This document shows positions 44,053 to 52,930 of a stretch of DNA of 64,000 bases, in pieces. Position 1 is the stretch's first letter. Each line of letters begins with the position of its first letter. A program made the position numbers and the translations under genes. The DNA is from DAOSVX01 sp964493665 (lineage in GTDB: Bacteria > Bacillota_I > Bacilli_A > RF39 > UBA660), in contig CAZBOZ010000002.1 of the NCBI GenBank assembly GCA_964493665.1, forward strand, positions 12,239 through 76,238, written 5' to 3'. The notes beneath the pieces were generated by a model. The model made no database searches, had not been told where the DNA came from, and saw only the letters and a program-made list of their open reading frames with translations.

Positions 44053-44079
44053 AAAGATTGTATATTTACAATCTTTTTT
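44051..44079 (+). terminator. Terminator before the recombinase gene
   Basis: Stem AAGATTGTA/TACAATCTT, four-base loop, T tract. It contains the -35 box of the recombinase promoter. Confidence 0.88.
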
Positions 44080-44086
44080 CTATAAT
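44058..44086 (+). promoter_or_regulatory. Promoter of the Xer-type recombinase
   Basis: -35 TTGTAT (44058-44063), 17-base spacer, -10 TATAAT (44081-44086). The ATG follows after six bases, so the message is predicted to be leaderless. Confidence 0.75.
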
Positions 44087-44092
44087 TAAACT

Positions 44093-44983
44093 ATGGAAGA
44101 TTTAATTATAGAGTTTGTTAATTATTTAGAATATGAAAGACATCTTAGTAATAATACAATATTAAATTATCATTTAGATTTAGATAATTATTTTAACTAT
44201 GTAAAAAAACATAATCTTAATTACTTAAATATTACTAAAGAAGAAATAAGAGAATATTTAAAATACTTTGATACTTTAAAATTAAAAAATAAAAGTATTG
44301 CTAGACATTTAAGTTCTTTAAGAATGTTTTATGACTATTTATTAGAAAAAAACTTAATAATTAGTAATATTTTTAAAATGATTAAAACCCCTAAAAAAGA
44401 AAAACTATTACCTAATTATTTAGATTATGAGGACTTAGATAAACTCTTAAGTGCTTTTGATTTAAATAAGCCTCTAGAACTACGAAATAAGCTTATTATA
44501 GAGATGTTTTATTCTACCGGGGTTAGAGTTAGTGAATTAGTGAATATTAAGCTAGATGGCTTTAATTTTAGTGATAAATCCATAAAAGTATTTGGTAAAG
44601 GTAATAAAGAAAGAATAGTTTACTTTGGTGACTTTGTAATTGATTTATATAATAAATATATGTTAATTAGAGATAAATTATTAAAAGGCAAACAAAGTAA
44701 TTATTTATTTATTAATAATAAAGGAGATAATTTAACAGTTAGTGGTATTACTAATATGTTAAACATGATCTTAAAAAAAGTAAGTATTAAAAATGATATA
44801 AGTCCCCATACACTAAGACATACTTTTGCTACTCATATGTTAAATAATGGGGCTGATTTAAAAAGTGTTCAAGAATTACTTGGTCATAGTAGCTTAAGTA
44901 CTACTAGTATATATACTCATATATCAAATGAACGTCTTAGGAGAGTTTATTTAGAAACCCATCCTCAAGCTAGAAAAAAATAA
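44093..44983 (+). CDS. Tyrosine recombinase, XerC/XerD family
   Basis: Site-specific recombinase, 296 aa, probably the chromosome dimer resolution enzyme. The N-terminal SAM-like core-binding domain (ERHLSNNTILNYHLDL) precedes the catalytic domain, which has all expected residues: Arg in STGVRVSEL, Lys in FGKGNKER, HTLRHTFATH (His, Arg), LLGHSS (His) and the Tyr in TTSIYTH. XerC or XerD cannot be separated by eye. No ribosome site precedes the ATG, which follows the -10 box by six bases. It lies among housekeeping genes rather than in an integron or phage. Confidence 0.9.
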   Translation: MEDLIIEFVNYLEYERHLSNNTILNYHLDLDNYFNYVKKHNLNYLNITKEEIREYLKYFDTLKLKNKSIARHLSSLRMFYDYLLEKNLIISNIFKMIKTPKKEKLLPNYLDYEDLDKLLSAFDLNKPLELRNKLIIEMFYSTGVRVSELVNIKLDGFNFSDKSIKVFGKGNKERIVYFGDFVIDLYNKYMLIRDKLLKGKQSNYLFINNKGDNLTVSGITNMLNMILKKVSIKNDISPHTLRHTFATHMLNNGADLKSVQELLGHSSLSTTSIYTHISNERLRRVYLETHPQARKK

Positions 44984-44984
44984 C

Positions 44985-45118
44985 CTGTAACACAGATGTC
45001 ACAAATTTAACAAAATGTTGCAAAAAAACTAAAAAATGTTACAAACCCAACCCGTAACACAAATGTCACAAATTTAGCAAAATGTTGCAAAAATAGCAAA
45101 AAATGTCACAAAAAGTTG
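44985..45118 (+). repeat. Duplicated 67-bp unit with TGTNNCA heptamers
   Basis: Two tandem copies (44985-45051 and 45052-45118), diverged at several positions. Each contains four heptamers of the form TGTAACA, TGTCACA, TGTTGCA and TGTTACA/TGTCACA (first one CGTAACA in copy 2) with spacing 11, 19 and 21 bases in both copies; a further TGTTACA lies at 45145-45151 just before the Fic ribosome site. There is no coding potential. Confidence 0.8.
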
Positions 45119-45167
45119 CTTTTTTTATAAAAATATGCTATTTTTGTTACAAGGAGTGTTGTTTTTT

Positions 45168-46280
45168 ATGAAACCGTATCAATCAAAAGGAATGCCTTTT
45201 AGAACTTCTATTGATTATAATAATTTAATAATTCCTTTGTTAACAGCAAATTCAAGCATATCAAAATATGATGGAATGTTGGAAGAACAATTAATAAATG
45301 AAGACTTATTTATAAATCCATTGACAAGAAAAGAAGCTCAGTTAAGCTCTCAAATAGAAGGAACGCAAGTGACTTTAATTGAAGTATTAGAAATTGAGGC
45401 TGATAATGGAAAAACACAAGATAAGAATAAGTATGATGATTTTATTGAAATAATCAATTATAACAAAGCTATAAAGTATGCTGAAGAAGAAGTCAGGGAA
45501 AAACATAAAATAAATTTATGGCTAATTAGAAATATCCATAAAATTTTGCTAAGTGGAGCAAGAGGAGAAGATAAAACTCCTGGAAGTTTCAGAACTAAAC
45601 AAAATTGGATTGGTAAACCAGGTAGTTCAAGAGAAGAAGCATCTTTTATACCAGTTGCTCAAGAAAAATTAGATGAAGTCTTGGATGAATTTGAAAAATA
45701 TATAACTAATTATGATGAAAAGTCACCATTGATACAGGCTGCAGTAATTCATGCTCAATTTGAAAAAATCCACCCATTTATGGATGGTAACGGTCGTATT
45801 GGTAGGATGCTAATACCATTGTATTTATATCACAAAGGTGTTGTAAAAAGACCTGCCATTTATATAAGTGAATATTTTGAAGAACATAGGGAAGAATATT
45901 TATCAAAACTACAATCCATTAATTCAGATGAAGGATGGGAAGAATGGATTTTGTTTTTTCTTAAAGCTATTGAAGTTCAAGCAAATGCTAATATAAAGAA
46001 AATAAAAGAACTTCAAAATTTACATGAAGAATATAGTAATATAATAAATAAGGTGCTTGGTTCAAAAAATAGTATTTATATTATTTCGGCATTATTTAAA
46101 AGGCCTATTTTTAAAATAAATAATATGTATGAAGAGCTTAATGACAAGCTTGATGTTGATAAAGTCACTATAAGAAGATATATTAAAAAACTGGAACAAG
46201 CGGGCATAATAGAAGCAGAGAAAAATGTTGGTTACAATAGGAAATATTACTTTACTGCTTTAGTGGAAAAAATTAAATAA
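45168..46280 (+). CDS. Class II Fic protein with C-terminal winged helix
   Basis: Fic-domain enzyme, likely AMPylating a target protein with ATP. The active loop is HPFMDGNGRIGR (residues 202-213), complete. Before it, SSQIEGT (60-66) is the inhibitory-helix motif that places it in class II, so it is self-inhibited. The C-terminus (about 300-370) looks like a winged helix-turn-helix (LDVDKVTIRRYIKKLEQAG). Start is ATG 45168 after AAGGAGTG. At 370 aa it matches the common Fic-wHTH architecture. It sits behind the heptamer repeats, which may be its operator. An accessory gene placed between xer and pyrG. Confidence 0.9.
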   Translation: MKPYQSKGMPFRTSIDYNNLIIPLLTANSSISKYDGMLEEQLINEDLFINPLTRKEAQLSSQIEGTQVTLIEVLEIEADNGKTQDKNKYDDFIEIINYNKAIKYAEEEVREKHKINLWLIRNIHKILLSGARGEDKTPGSFRTKQNWIGKPGSSREEASFIPVAQEKLDEVLDEFEKYITNYDEKSPLIQAAVIHAQFEKIHPFMDGNGRIGRMLIPLYLYHKGVVKRPAIYISEYFEEHREEYLSKLQSINSDEGWEEWILFFLKAIEVQANANIKKIKELQNLHEEYSNIINKVLGSKNSIYIISALFKRPIFKINNMYEELNDKLDVDKVTIRRYIKKLEQAGIIEAEKNVGYNRKYYFTALVEKIK

Positions 46281-46305
46281 AAACATTTTAAAAAATAAAA
46301 TATAA

Positions 46306-46350
46306 TGCTATAATAAAATAGAGCCACGGTTCTCAAGAGTTTGAGAATCG
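46306..46350 (+). promoter_or_regulatory. pyrG promoter and attenuator leader
   Basis: Extended -10 TGC-TATAAT (46306-46314), predicted start near 46321, then hairpin CGGTTCTCAA (46327-46336)/TTGAGAATCG (46341-46350) followed by seven T. An intrinsic terminator between promoter and pyrG implies attenuation control; Bacillus pyrG uses a CTP-sensing attenuator at this position. Confidence 0.75.
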
Positions 46351-46357
46351 TTTTTTT
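46327..46357 (+). terminator. Leader terminator of pyrG
   Basis: Ten-base stem with one G-T pair, four-base loop and a T7 tract ending 19 bases before the pyrG ATG. Confidence 0.85.
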
Positions 46358-46376
46358 GTTTTATGGGAGGCAAATT

Positions 46377-47981
46377 ATGACAAAATACGTTTTCGTTACA
46401 GGTGGAGTAGTATCAGGATTAGGGAAAGGAATAACAGCATCAAGTCTAGCTTTATTATTAAAATCACGTGGTTATAAAATCTTTATGCAAAAGTTTGATC
46501 CTTATTTTAATGTTGATCCAGGCACAATGAATCCAGTTCAACATGGAGAAGTATTTGTAACTGCTGATGGTTGTGAAACCGATTTAGATTTAGGTCATTA
46601 TGAAAGATTTATTGATGAAGAATTAAACTATACATCAAATATTACTAGTGGTCAGATATATTACTCAGTAATTAAAAAAGAACGTAAAGGAGACTTTTTA
46701 GGATCAACAGTTCAAATGGTACCACATATTACTAATGAAATAAAAAACAAGGTCTATGAAGCGGGAATTACCTCTGGAGCTGATATTGTTATCACGGAAA
46801 TTGGTGGTACAGTAGGAGATATAGAAAGCGAAGCATTTATTGAATCAATTAGACAAATACAAAGTGAAAAAGGTAGTGAAAACACTTTCTTTGTTCATAC
46901 TACTTTAGTACCATTTATATATGGTTCTGATGAACTTAAAACTAAGCCCACTCAAAATAGTGTTAAAGACTTAAGAAATAGGGGGATAAGACCAGATGCT
47001 TTAGTATGTAGAGCTCCTTTTAATACCTCAGATGCTATAAAAGAAAAATTATCTTTATTTTGTGGTGTTCCTAAAGCTAATGTTATTGATGCTATTGATG
47101 TAAAAAATGTTTACCAAATACCTATTAATTTTTATGAACAACATATTGATGAAATAGTTTTAAAACAATTTAAATTAAAAGTTAATAAAGCTGATATAAA
47201 ATATTGGTATAACTTAGTAGAAACTGTATCTAATTTAACAAATAAAATTGAAATAGCTTTAGTAGGCAAATATACTGAATTACATGATGCTTATATATCA
47301 GTAGTAGAATCTTTAAAACATGCGGGATATAAATATAATACTAAAATAGATATAAAATGGATTAATTCTGAAGACTTAGAAAAAGATAAAGCTGATTTAA
47401 AGAAAATATTTAAAAATTCTAAAGGCATTATTGTTCCAGGAGGTTTTGGATCTCGTGGTATAGAAGGTAAAATAAAAGCCATTAAATATGCTAGAGAAAA
47501 CAAAATACCATATTTAGGACTTTGTTTAGGAATGCAACTAGCTGTAATTGAATTTGCTAGAAATGTCTGTAAACTAGAAGATGTTAATTCAACAGAATTT
47601 GATTCAGTATGTAAAACTCCTATAATAGATTTAATGGCTGATCAAAAAGGTATACTTAATATGGGTGGTACATTAAGATTAGGAAACTATGAATGTGCTT
47701 TAAAAAGGGATTCTATAGCTTTTAAAACCTATAAAGAAGAACATATACTAGAAAGACATAGACATCGTTATGAATTTAATAATAAATACAAAGAAATATT
47801 AGAAAATAATGGTATGGTATTTTCTGGTATAAATGAAAAAGCCAACTTAGTAGAAATAATAGAACTACCATCCCATCCATGCTTTATAGCTTGTCAATTC
47901 CATCCAGAATTTAAAAGTAGACCAACTAAACCTCATCCCTTGTTTGATATATTTATAAAAACAAGTATTGAAAAAAAGTAA
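46377..47981 (+). CDS. pyrG: CTP synthase
   Basis: Makes CTP from UTP, ATP and glutamine. Synthetase domain: FVTGGVVSGLGKGITASSLA (P-loop-like) and ITEIGGTVGDIES. The C-terminal class I amidotransferase has PGGFGSRG, Cys in LGLCLGMQ and His/Glu in CQFHPEF. At 534 aa it has the usual length. Start is ATG 46377 after GGGAGG; the frame extends back to 46341 through the leader terminator, which is not coding. Confidence 0.97.
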   Translation: MTKYVFVTGGVVSGLGKGITASSLALLLKSRGYKIFMQKFDPYFNVDPGTMNPVQHGEVFVTADGCETDLDLGHYERFIDEELNYTSNITSGQIYYSVIKKERKGDFLGSTVQMVPHITNEIKNKVYEAGITSGADIVITEIGGTVGDIESEAFIESIRQIQSEKGSENTFFVHTTLVPFIYGSDELKTKPTQNSVKDLRNRGIRPDALVCRAPFNTSDAIKEKLSLFCGVPKANVIDAIDVKNVYQIPINFYEQHIDEIVLKQFKLKVNKADIKYWYNLVETVSNLTNKIEIALVGKYTELHDAYISVVESLKHAGYKYNTKIDIKWINSEDLEKDKADLKKIFKNSKGIIVPGGFGSRGIEGKIKAIKYARENKIPYLGLCLGMQLAVIEFARNVCKLEDVNSTEFDSVCKTPIIDLMADQKGILNMGGTLRLGNYECALKRDSIAFKTYKEEHILERHRHRYEFNNKYKEILENNGMVFSGINEKANLVEIIELPSHPCFIACQFHPEFKSRPTKPHPLFDIFIKTSIEKK

Positions 47982-48043
47982 AATACTTGCTTTTTTAATT
48001 GCAATTAATATAATTAAAAGCTATTATTATGATAGGTGATATC

Positions 48044-48757
48044 ATGAAGGAAACAATATTAGGATTTAATGTTTTAAACACTGATTATGATAATTTAATA
48101 AATAATATATTTACAGATATGAACAATAATAAGCAAAATTTTCTGGTTAATATAAACCCTATGATAATATTAAATTTTTATAAGAACAAAAAATATATAA
48201 AAATATTTAATGATGAAAAATATCAAATCCCTGATGGTGTGGGGATTGTTTTTGCTTCTAAATTTAGAAAAAATATTATTAAAAATAGAATAACTGGAAT
48301 TGATTTGATGGAAAAAATATGCGAGGAATCAGCTAAACAAAGCAAAACAATATTTTTGTGTGGAGCAAAACCTAATGTGGCGGCTAAAACGCAAAAAAAA
48401 TTGGAAAATAAATATAAAAAAATCAAAATAGTAGGCTGTTGCGATGGTTATATTAAAGAAAATGAAATGATAGAAAAAATCAAAAAATCTAATCCAGACA
48501 TTGTTTTTGTTGCATTGGGATCTCCTAAACAAGAAGAATTTATTTTAAACAATAGAAACATATTAAAGAACGTAAAATTATTCATGCCAGTTGGAGGCTC
48601 TTTTGACGTAATATCAGGAAATATAAAAAGATCTCCAGAATTTTATCAAAATATGCATATTGAATGGCTATATAGAATGATAAAAGAACCTAGAAGAATT
48701 AAACAAAACATCTTATTAATTAAATTCATTTTTTTGGTTCTTTTGACAAAGAAATGA
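48044..48757 (+). CDS. tagA: WecG/TagA-type ManNAc transferase
   Basis: Transfers N-acetylmannosamine to undecaprenyl-PP-GlcNAc, the second step of wall teichoic acid linkage-unit synthesis. Family blocks: LVNINPMIILNFYKN, IPDGVGIVFASKF, RITGIDLMEKI, FLCGAKPNVA, VALGSPKQEEFI and VGGSFDVISG. At 238 aa it has the usual length. Start ATG 48044 follows AGGTGAT. wecB at 58818 would supply UDP-ManNAc. It is the first gene of the glycopolymer locus. Confidence 0.93.
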   Translation: MKETILGFNVLNTDYDNLINNIFTDMNNNKQNFLVNINPMIILNFYKNKKYIKIFNDEKYQIPDGVGIVFASKFRKNIIKNRITGIDLMEKICEESAKQSKTIFLCGAKPNVAAKTQKKLENKYKKIKIVGCCDGYIKENEMIEKIKKSNPDIVFVALGSPKQEEFILNNRNILKNVKLFMPVGGSFDVISGNIKRSPEFYQNMHIEWLYRMIKEPRRIKQNILLIKFIFLVLLTKK

Positions 48758-48763
48758 TATAAT
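48755..48763 (+). promoter_or_regulatory. Extended -10 promoter before the flippase gene
   Basis: TGA-TATAAT begins at the tagA stop codon and ends 13 bases before ATG 48777. A TTGGTT at 48734 (18-base spacer) is a weak -35. Confidence 0.5.
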
Positions 48764-48776
48764 AAAAAGGATTATT

Positions 48777-50297
48777 ATGAGAAAAAGAAATTCAATTAAC
48801 AATTTTTTAACAACTTTTCTTCCTTATGTATTAATTGCGTTATTAGGATTTATCAAAACAAAGGTTTTTGTTTCTGGTTTGGGCGATGATACATATGCAC
48901 TAGATCAATTGTTTTATCAGATATTAGCTTATATAAGTTTGGCCGAAGGTGGAGTTGGCTTATTTATTGTACAAAAATATTATAAATGTTTTGCTGAAAA
49001 TGATAAAGATCAAATAAATGATATATTTAATTCTTCTAAGAAAGTGTTGAAATATATTGGATTATTAATGATTGTTTCCGGATTAGTGACTTCTTTTTTT
49101 ATAGGATACCTTACAAATAATTCTTTAACATTTTCATATATGCAAATTGTTTTTATTTTGTTTTTATTAAAAAATATTTTAGATTATTTTATGTTTGCGC
49201 CAAGATTTTTACTTCAAGGAGATCAAAAACTATATAAGGTTAACGTTTGGGTTAACTTAATAAGAATATTAGATTTATTATTATCTATTATTTTGGTTAG
49301 ATTGGGCGTTGATTATTTACTAATTTTAATTCCGGGTATAATAATAAAATTTATTTTAAATATCGTAATAAATAAGATAGTTTATAAAGAATATCCTTGG
49401 TTAAAGGATTATAAAGTTTTAAATATTAAAATGTTTAAAGGAATTAGGCATATTTTTGCCCAAAAAGTTTCGGGAGTAGTTTTTTATAATACAGATATTA
49501 TATTAATATCGACATTTATTAATCCAATAGGTGTAGTTATTTATTCAGCTTATAATTATATTTCAAAATCATTAATAGATGTAGTAGTTATGTTTGGTAA
49601 TGCTTTGTCGCCTAGTTTTGGTAATGTTCTTTTTAAAGAGAACAAACAAATTCAATATGAAACATTTGAAGAATTAAATATACTTTTTTATTTTATAGGT
49701 GGGTTTGTTTCTGTTTTGTTTTTATTATTGGCTACTCCTTTTGTTAATTTGTGGGTAGGCTCAAAATATTTAATCCCCTTATCGGGTTTAATATATATGA
49801 CATTAATTTTGTATTTCACGATTAGTAGGAGAATGATTTTAATTACAAAGGATAGTTTAGGCCTTTTTAAAGAAACTAAAGCAATAATTTTGTTAGAAGC
49901 TATAATAAACTTAACTTTATCGTTATTATTTCTATTGGTTTTTAAAATGGGAATATCTGGTGTTTTGCTGGCAACAATTTTATCAACTTTAGTTACCACA
50001 TTTTGGCACATACCATATCATTTATTTAAAAATTATTTTAATAAAAGCTTCTTTTCGTATATTAAAATTTATATTTTAACGGTTATAATAATAAGTTTAA
50101 TATATTGTGCTTTTAAACTTATCCTTACATTTCCAATTGAGAATTTCTATCAATGGTTTATATGTGCTTTATTATATAGTATAATAATATTTGTAGTAAT
50201 GTTTTTAATATTTTATGTTATTTACAATCCTTTTAGAAATTTAATGAAAAAATGGTATAAATTTTTAAAAGTTAATAAGAGAAAGAGAAAAAATTAA
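48777..50297 (+). CDS. Polysaccharide flippase, Wzx/MATE-like
   Basis: Polytopic membrane protein of 506 aa with 12-14 predicted helices, typical of the Wzx (polysaccharide transport, MOP superfamily) proteins that flip lipid-linked oligosaccharides. N-terminal FLTTFLPYVLIALLGFIKTKVFV and the central SKSLIDVVVMFGNALSPSFGN segment fit the family. It follows tagA and precedes a polymerase-like gene. Its substrate is presumably the repeat unit made by the neighbouring transferases. Confidence 0.83.
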   Translation: MRKRNSINNFLTTFLPYVLIALLGFIKTKVFVSGLGDDTYALDQLFYQILAYISLAEGGVGLFIVQKYYKCFAENDKDQINDIFNSSKKVLKYIGLLMIVSGLVTSFFIGYLTNNSLTFSYMQIVFILFLLKNILDYFMFAPRFLLQGDQKLYKVNVWVNLIRILDLLLSIILVRLGVDYLLILIPGIIIKFILNIVINKIVYKEYPWLKDYKVLNIKMFKGIRHIFAQKVSGVVFYNTDIILISTFINPIGVVIYSAYNYISKSLIDVVVMFGNALSPSFGNVLFKENKQIQYETFEELNILFYFIGGFVSVLFLLLATPFVNLWVGSKYLIPLSGLIYMTLILYFTISRRMILITKDSLGLFKETKAIILLEAIINLTLSLLFLLVFKMGISGVLLATILSTLVTTFWHIPYHLFKNYFNKSFFSYIKIYILTVIIISLIYCAFKLILTFPIENFYQWFICALLYSIIIFVVMFLIFYVIYNPFRNLMKKWYKFLKVNKRKRKN

Positions 50298-50299
50298 AG

Positions 50300-51916
50300 A
50301 TGAGTAACAGTATGTTTTTGAAATACAAAAATAAGTTTATAAGTTTTTATAAACAAGCAAGCAATAAAAATTGGATTAAAAATTTTTTTCAAGTTGTTTT
50401 TTATGTTTTGCTGATTAGCCAACCAATATTGGATTTGTATTGGATTTATAATAGTTCCGTTAACGTTTTTAGTTTTAATATTGCTACACTTTTAAGGTTA
50501 TTGCTGATATTTCTATTAATAATAAGCAGTATATTTGTAATAAAATATAAAGGAAAATTAAAATATTTAATTATATATTTTGTTTTAACCTTCATATATT
50601 TTATGCTTCATCATTATAATGCCTTAAATTTCAATTGTTTAGTCCCTAATAATTTTTCGTATAGCTGGATAGAAGAACTGTTTTATATTATAAGATTAGA
50701 AATTCCATTATTAATTATTTTCTTCACTTATCATATCAAACTTAATAATAAGGTTATTAATTATATACTATATTTTATATGTTTGTTTTTTTCACTTAGT
50801 ATTATAATTGGTAATTTGCTTCATATATCATTTATTTCTTATGGAGACACAAAAAATTTGGGTAGTATTTTAGATTGGTTTTTAAATTCTAATAAATATT
50901 CATATATGGTGTTGGCAAGTAAAGGATTTTTCTTTAGTAGTTGGGTTACCACAAATCTTATTTTGCTAAGCCCATATATGTATTATAGATTTGTAAAAAC
51001 AAATAAATGGTATTATTATATTTTATTGTTTTTTATTACTTTATCAATGTTTATAGTTGGAATCAAGGCCACTACATATTCTATCGTTTTAATAAATATT
51101 ATAATGCTACTTATGTATATATTTTTCTTAGTAATTAAAAAAATAAAAATTAATAAAATGGTATTAGTTTTTTTGGTGTCTCTTAACGCTTTGTGCTTTA
51201 TTGTATATCCATATAGTCCAGCCATCAAAAGAACCTCGTTTGACAATAACTTTTCTGAAAACTTAAAAGAAAATTTGGATGAAAAATTAATTGATTCGAC
51301 CGAAGCTGATAAACTATTGGAAAAAGAAAATATTGGTGATTTATTATTATTAAATGTTTCAAAATATGAAAGAAAAGAAGTGCTGATTGATTATTTTAAT
51401 AAATTTTATAAATATTTAGGAATAAATATAAAATATATTAAGAAAAGTTATTCTTATACTTATGATCCTGAGTTTTGGTACAGTTTTATAGAATCTGTGC
51501 CGATTTCTGAAAGATATAAAAATAGGAACATACAACTAAAAATATATAATAGGATAAAAGAGTCAAATAACAACAAGTTAGATGAATATTTAGGCATAAC
51601 GTTTTCAAGGGGCAGTAAAATTGTTACTATAGAGCAAGATTTTATTTATCAATATTATACGTTGGGTTTGGTTGGGATATTTTTGTTTCTAAGTCCATAT
51701 ATAATTTTAGTCATTTATTCAATAATTTTATTACTAATAAAATTTAAAGAAAAAATGAATTTAGAAAACTGTTCTATTTTACTTGGAATAGGCCTTACTT
51801 TGTTCGTTTCTTTTTATAGTGGAAATATAATTGACACACTAGGGGTTACTATAATTTTGGGATTTATGAGTGGATTTTTATTAAAAAAATTGCATAATAA
51901 GAGTGATGGATATTAA
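50300..51916 (+). CDS. O-antigen ligase/Wzy polymerase-like membrane protein
   Basis: Polytopic protein of 538 aa with about 11 helices and a large extracytoplasmic loop (about 318-450), the layout of Wzy polymerases and WaaL-like O-antigen ligases. Sequence similarity in this family is low; identification is by topology, QPILDLYWIY near the N-terminus, GIKATTYSIVLINI in a mid helix, the QYYTLGLVGIFLF segment and context after the flippase. It starts two bases after the flippase stop with a weak ribosome site. Confidence 0.72.
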   Translation: MSNSMFLKYKNKFISFYKQASNKNWIKNFFQVVFYVLLISQPILDLYWIYNSSVNVFSFNIATLLRLLLIFLLIISSIFVIKYKGKLKYLIIYFVLTFIYFMLHHYNALNFNCLVPNNFSYSWIEELFYIIRLEIPLLIIFFTYHIKLNNKVINYILYFICLFFSLSIIIGNLLHISFISYGDTKNLGSILDWFLNSNKYSYMVLASKGFFFSSWVTTNLILLSPYMYYRFVKTNKWYYYILLFFITLSMFIVGIKATTYSIVLINIIMLLMYIFFLVIKKIKINKMVLVFLVSLNALCFIVYPYSPAIKRTSFDNNFSENLKENLDEKLIDSTEADKLLEKENIGDLLLLNVSKYERKEVLIDYFNKFYKYLGINIKYIKKSYSYTYDPEFWYSFIESVPISERYKNRNIQLKIYNRIKESNNNKLDEYLGITFSRGSKIVTIEQDFIYQYYTLGLVGIFLFLSPYIILVIYSIILLLIKFKEKMNLENCSILLGIGLTLFVSFYSGNIIDTLGVTIILGFMSGFLLKKLHNKSDGY

Positions 51917-51972
51917 CTATTAAAATAATTATATGTTAGATAAATATGCTATGTGTTGAAGAGGTGATTTAT

Positions 51973-52899
51973 ATGAATTTAAAAAACAATCCATTTTTGT
52001 ACATAAAAAGCTTTGGTTTATATTTATGGTTTATTCAAATTGTAATTATAATACTAAATAAATTTAATATTTTTAAATTATATAAAAACAATTTAAGGAA
52101 AAAAAAGAATGAAATTATAAATAAATATCTAACCAAAAATTATCAACATCTAATTAATAAATATAAAAAAGTTAGAGATTTGCCAGGTAAAGTGTCTGAC
52201 AATATATGGATATTTTGGTGGCAAGGAATAAACAATGCACCTGAGATTGTAAAAATATGTATAAAAAGTATAAAACTTTATTGTAAAGGCTACAAAATAA
52301 ATGTTATAACAAAAAACAATATTGGGGAATATTATAAAATACCCAAATATATTTCTGAAAAAATGAAAAACAATACCATTTCATTAACACATTTATCTGA
52401 TCTACTTAGATTTAATTTATTGAAATTATATGGTGGTTTTTGGATTGATGCAACGATATATCTTACCAACAGTCCTTTTATAGAAAAAAGATTTGAAAAT
52501 TTTTATACTGTAAAATTTCAAGCAGAAAGTGATCAAACTAGTATATCAAAAGGAAAATGGTGCGGATTTTTTCAAGGAGGTTGGAATCCAATTTATTATT
52601 GTTTTATGGTGGATTTTTTTAATGAATATTGGAAAAAAGAGCAATTAATAATTGACTATTTTTTGATAGATTATGCTGTGAATATCGCTTATAATAATAT
52701 AAGCTCTGTAAAAAGGATATTTGACAAAATACCGCAAAATAATGAGAACATTCATGAGCTTCAATCTTTATTAAACAAACCATTTAATGAAACTGAATTT
52801 TCGCAATTAAAAAAAACAAATTCTGTTCATAAACTGTCATATAAAGAAAAAATAAATTATTTAAAAGGAAGCTATATTAATTATATATTAAAAAAATAA
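51973..52899 (+). CDS. Capsular polysaccharide-type glycosyltransferase (GT32-like)
   Basis: A 308-aa transferase of the Caps_synth/GT32 group. It has an N-terminal hydrophobic helix, then NIWIFWWQGINNAPEIV, the acceptor helix LTHLSDLLRFNLLKLYGGFWIDATIYLT, where Asp in W-I-D is the D-x-D type metal site. Start is ATG 51973 after GAGGTGAT. It lies in the glycopolymer locus between the polymerase-like gene and a GT2 gene. Donor sugar unknown. Confidence 0.8.
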   Translation: MNLKNNPFLYIKSFGLYLWFIQIVIIILNKFNIFKLYKNNLRKKKNEIINKYLTKNYQHLINKYKKVRDLPGKVSDNIWIFWWQGINNAPEIVKICIKSIKLYCKGYKINVITKNNIGEYYKIPKYISEKMKNNTISLTHLSDLLRFNLLKLYGGFWIDATIYLTNSPFIEKRFENFYTVKFQAESDQTSISKGKWCGFFQGGWNPIYYCFMVDFFNEYWKKEQLIIDYFLIDYAVNIAYNNISSVKRIFDKIPQNNENIHELQSLLNKPFNETEFSQLKKTNSVHKLSYKEKINYLKGSYINYILKK

Positions 52900-52930
52900 T
52901 TATAAATAAAATAAACCCAAGGAGGAATAA

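Noticed and set aside
44985..45118. Short CRISPR-like array
   Set aside because: Only two 67-base units, internally conserved throughout rather than repeat plus unique spacer, and no cas genes nearby.
44093..46280. Integron or phage module formed by the recombinase and Fic gene
   Set aside because: The recombinase is a complete chromosomal Xer type, no att repeats or phage genes flank it, and the Fic gene has its own regulatory region.
46341..46376. N-terminal extension of CTP synthase from ATG 46341
   Set aside because: It would be encoded by the leader terminator; the GGGAGG site points to ATG 46377.
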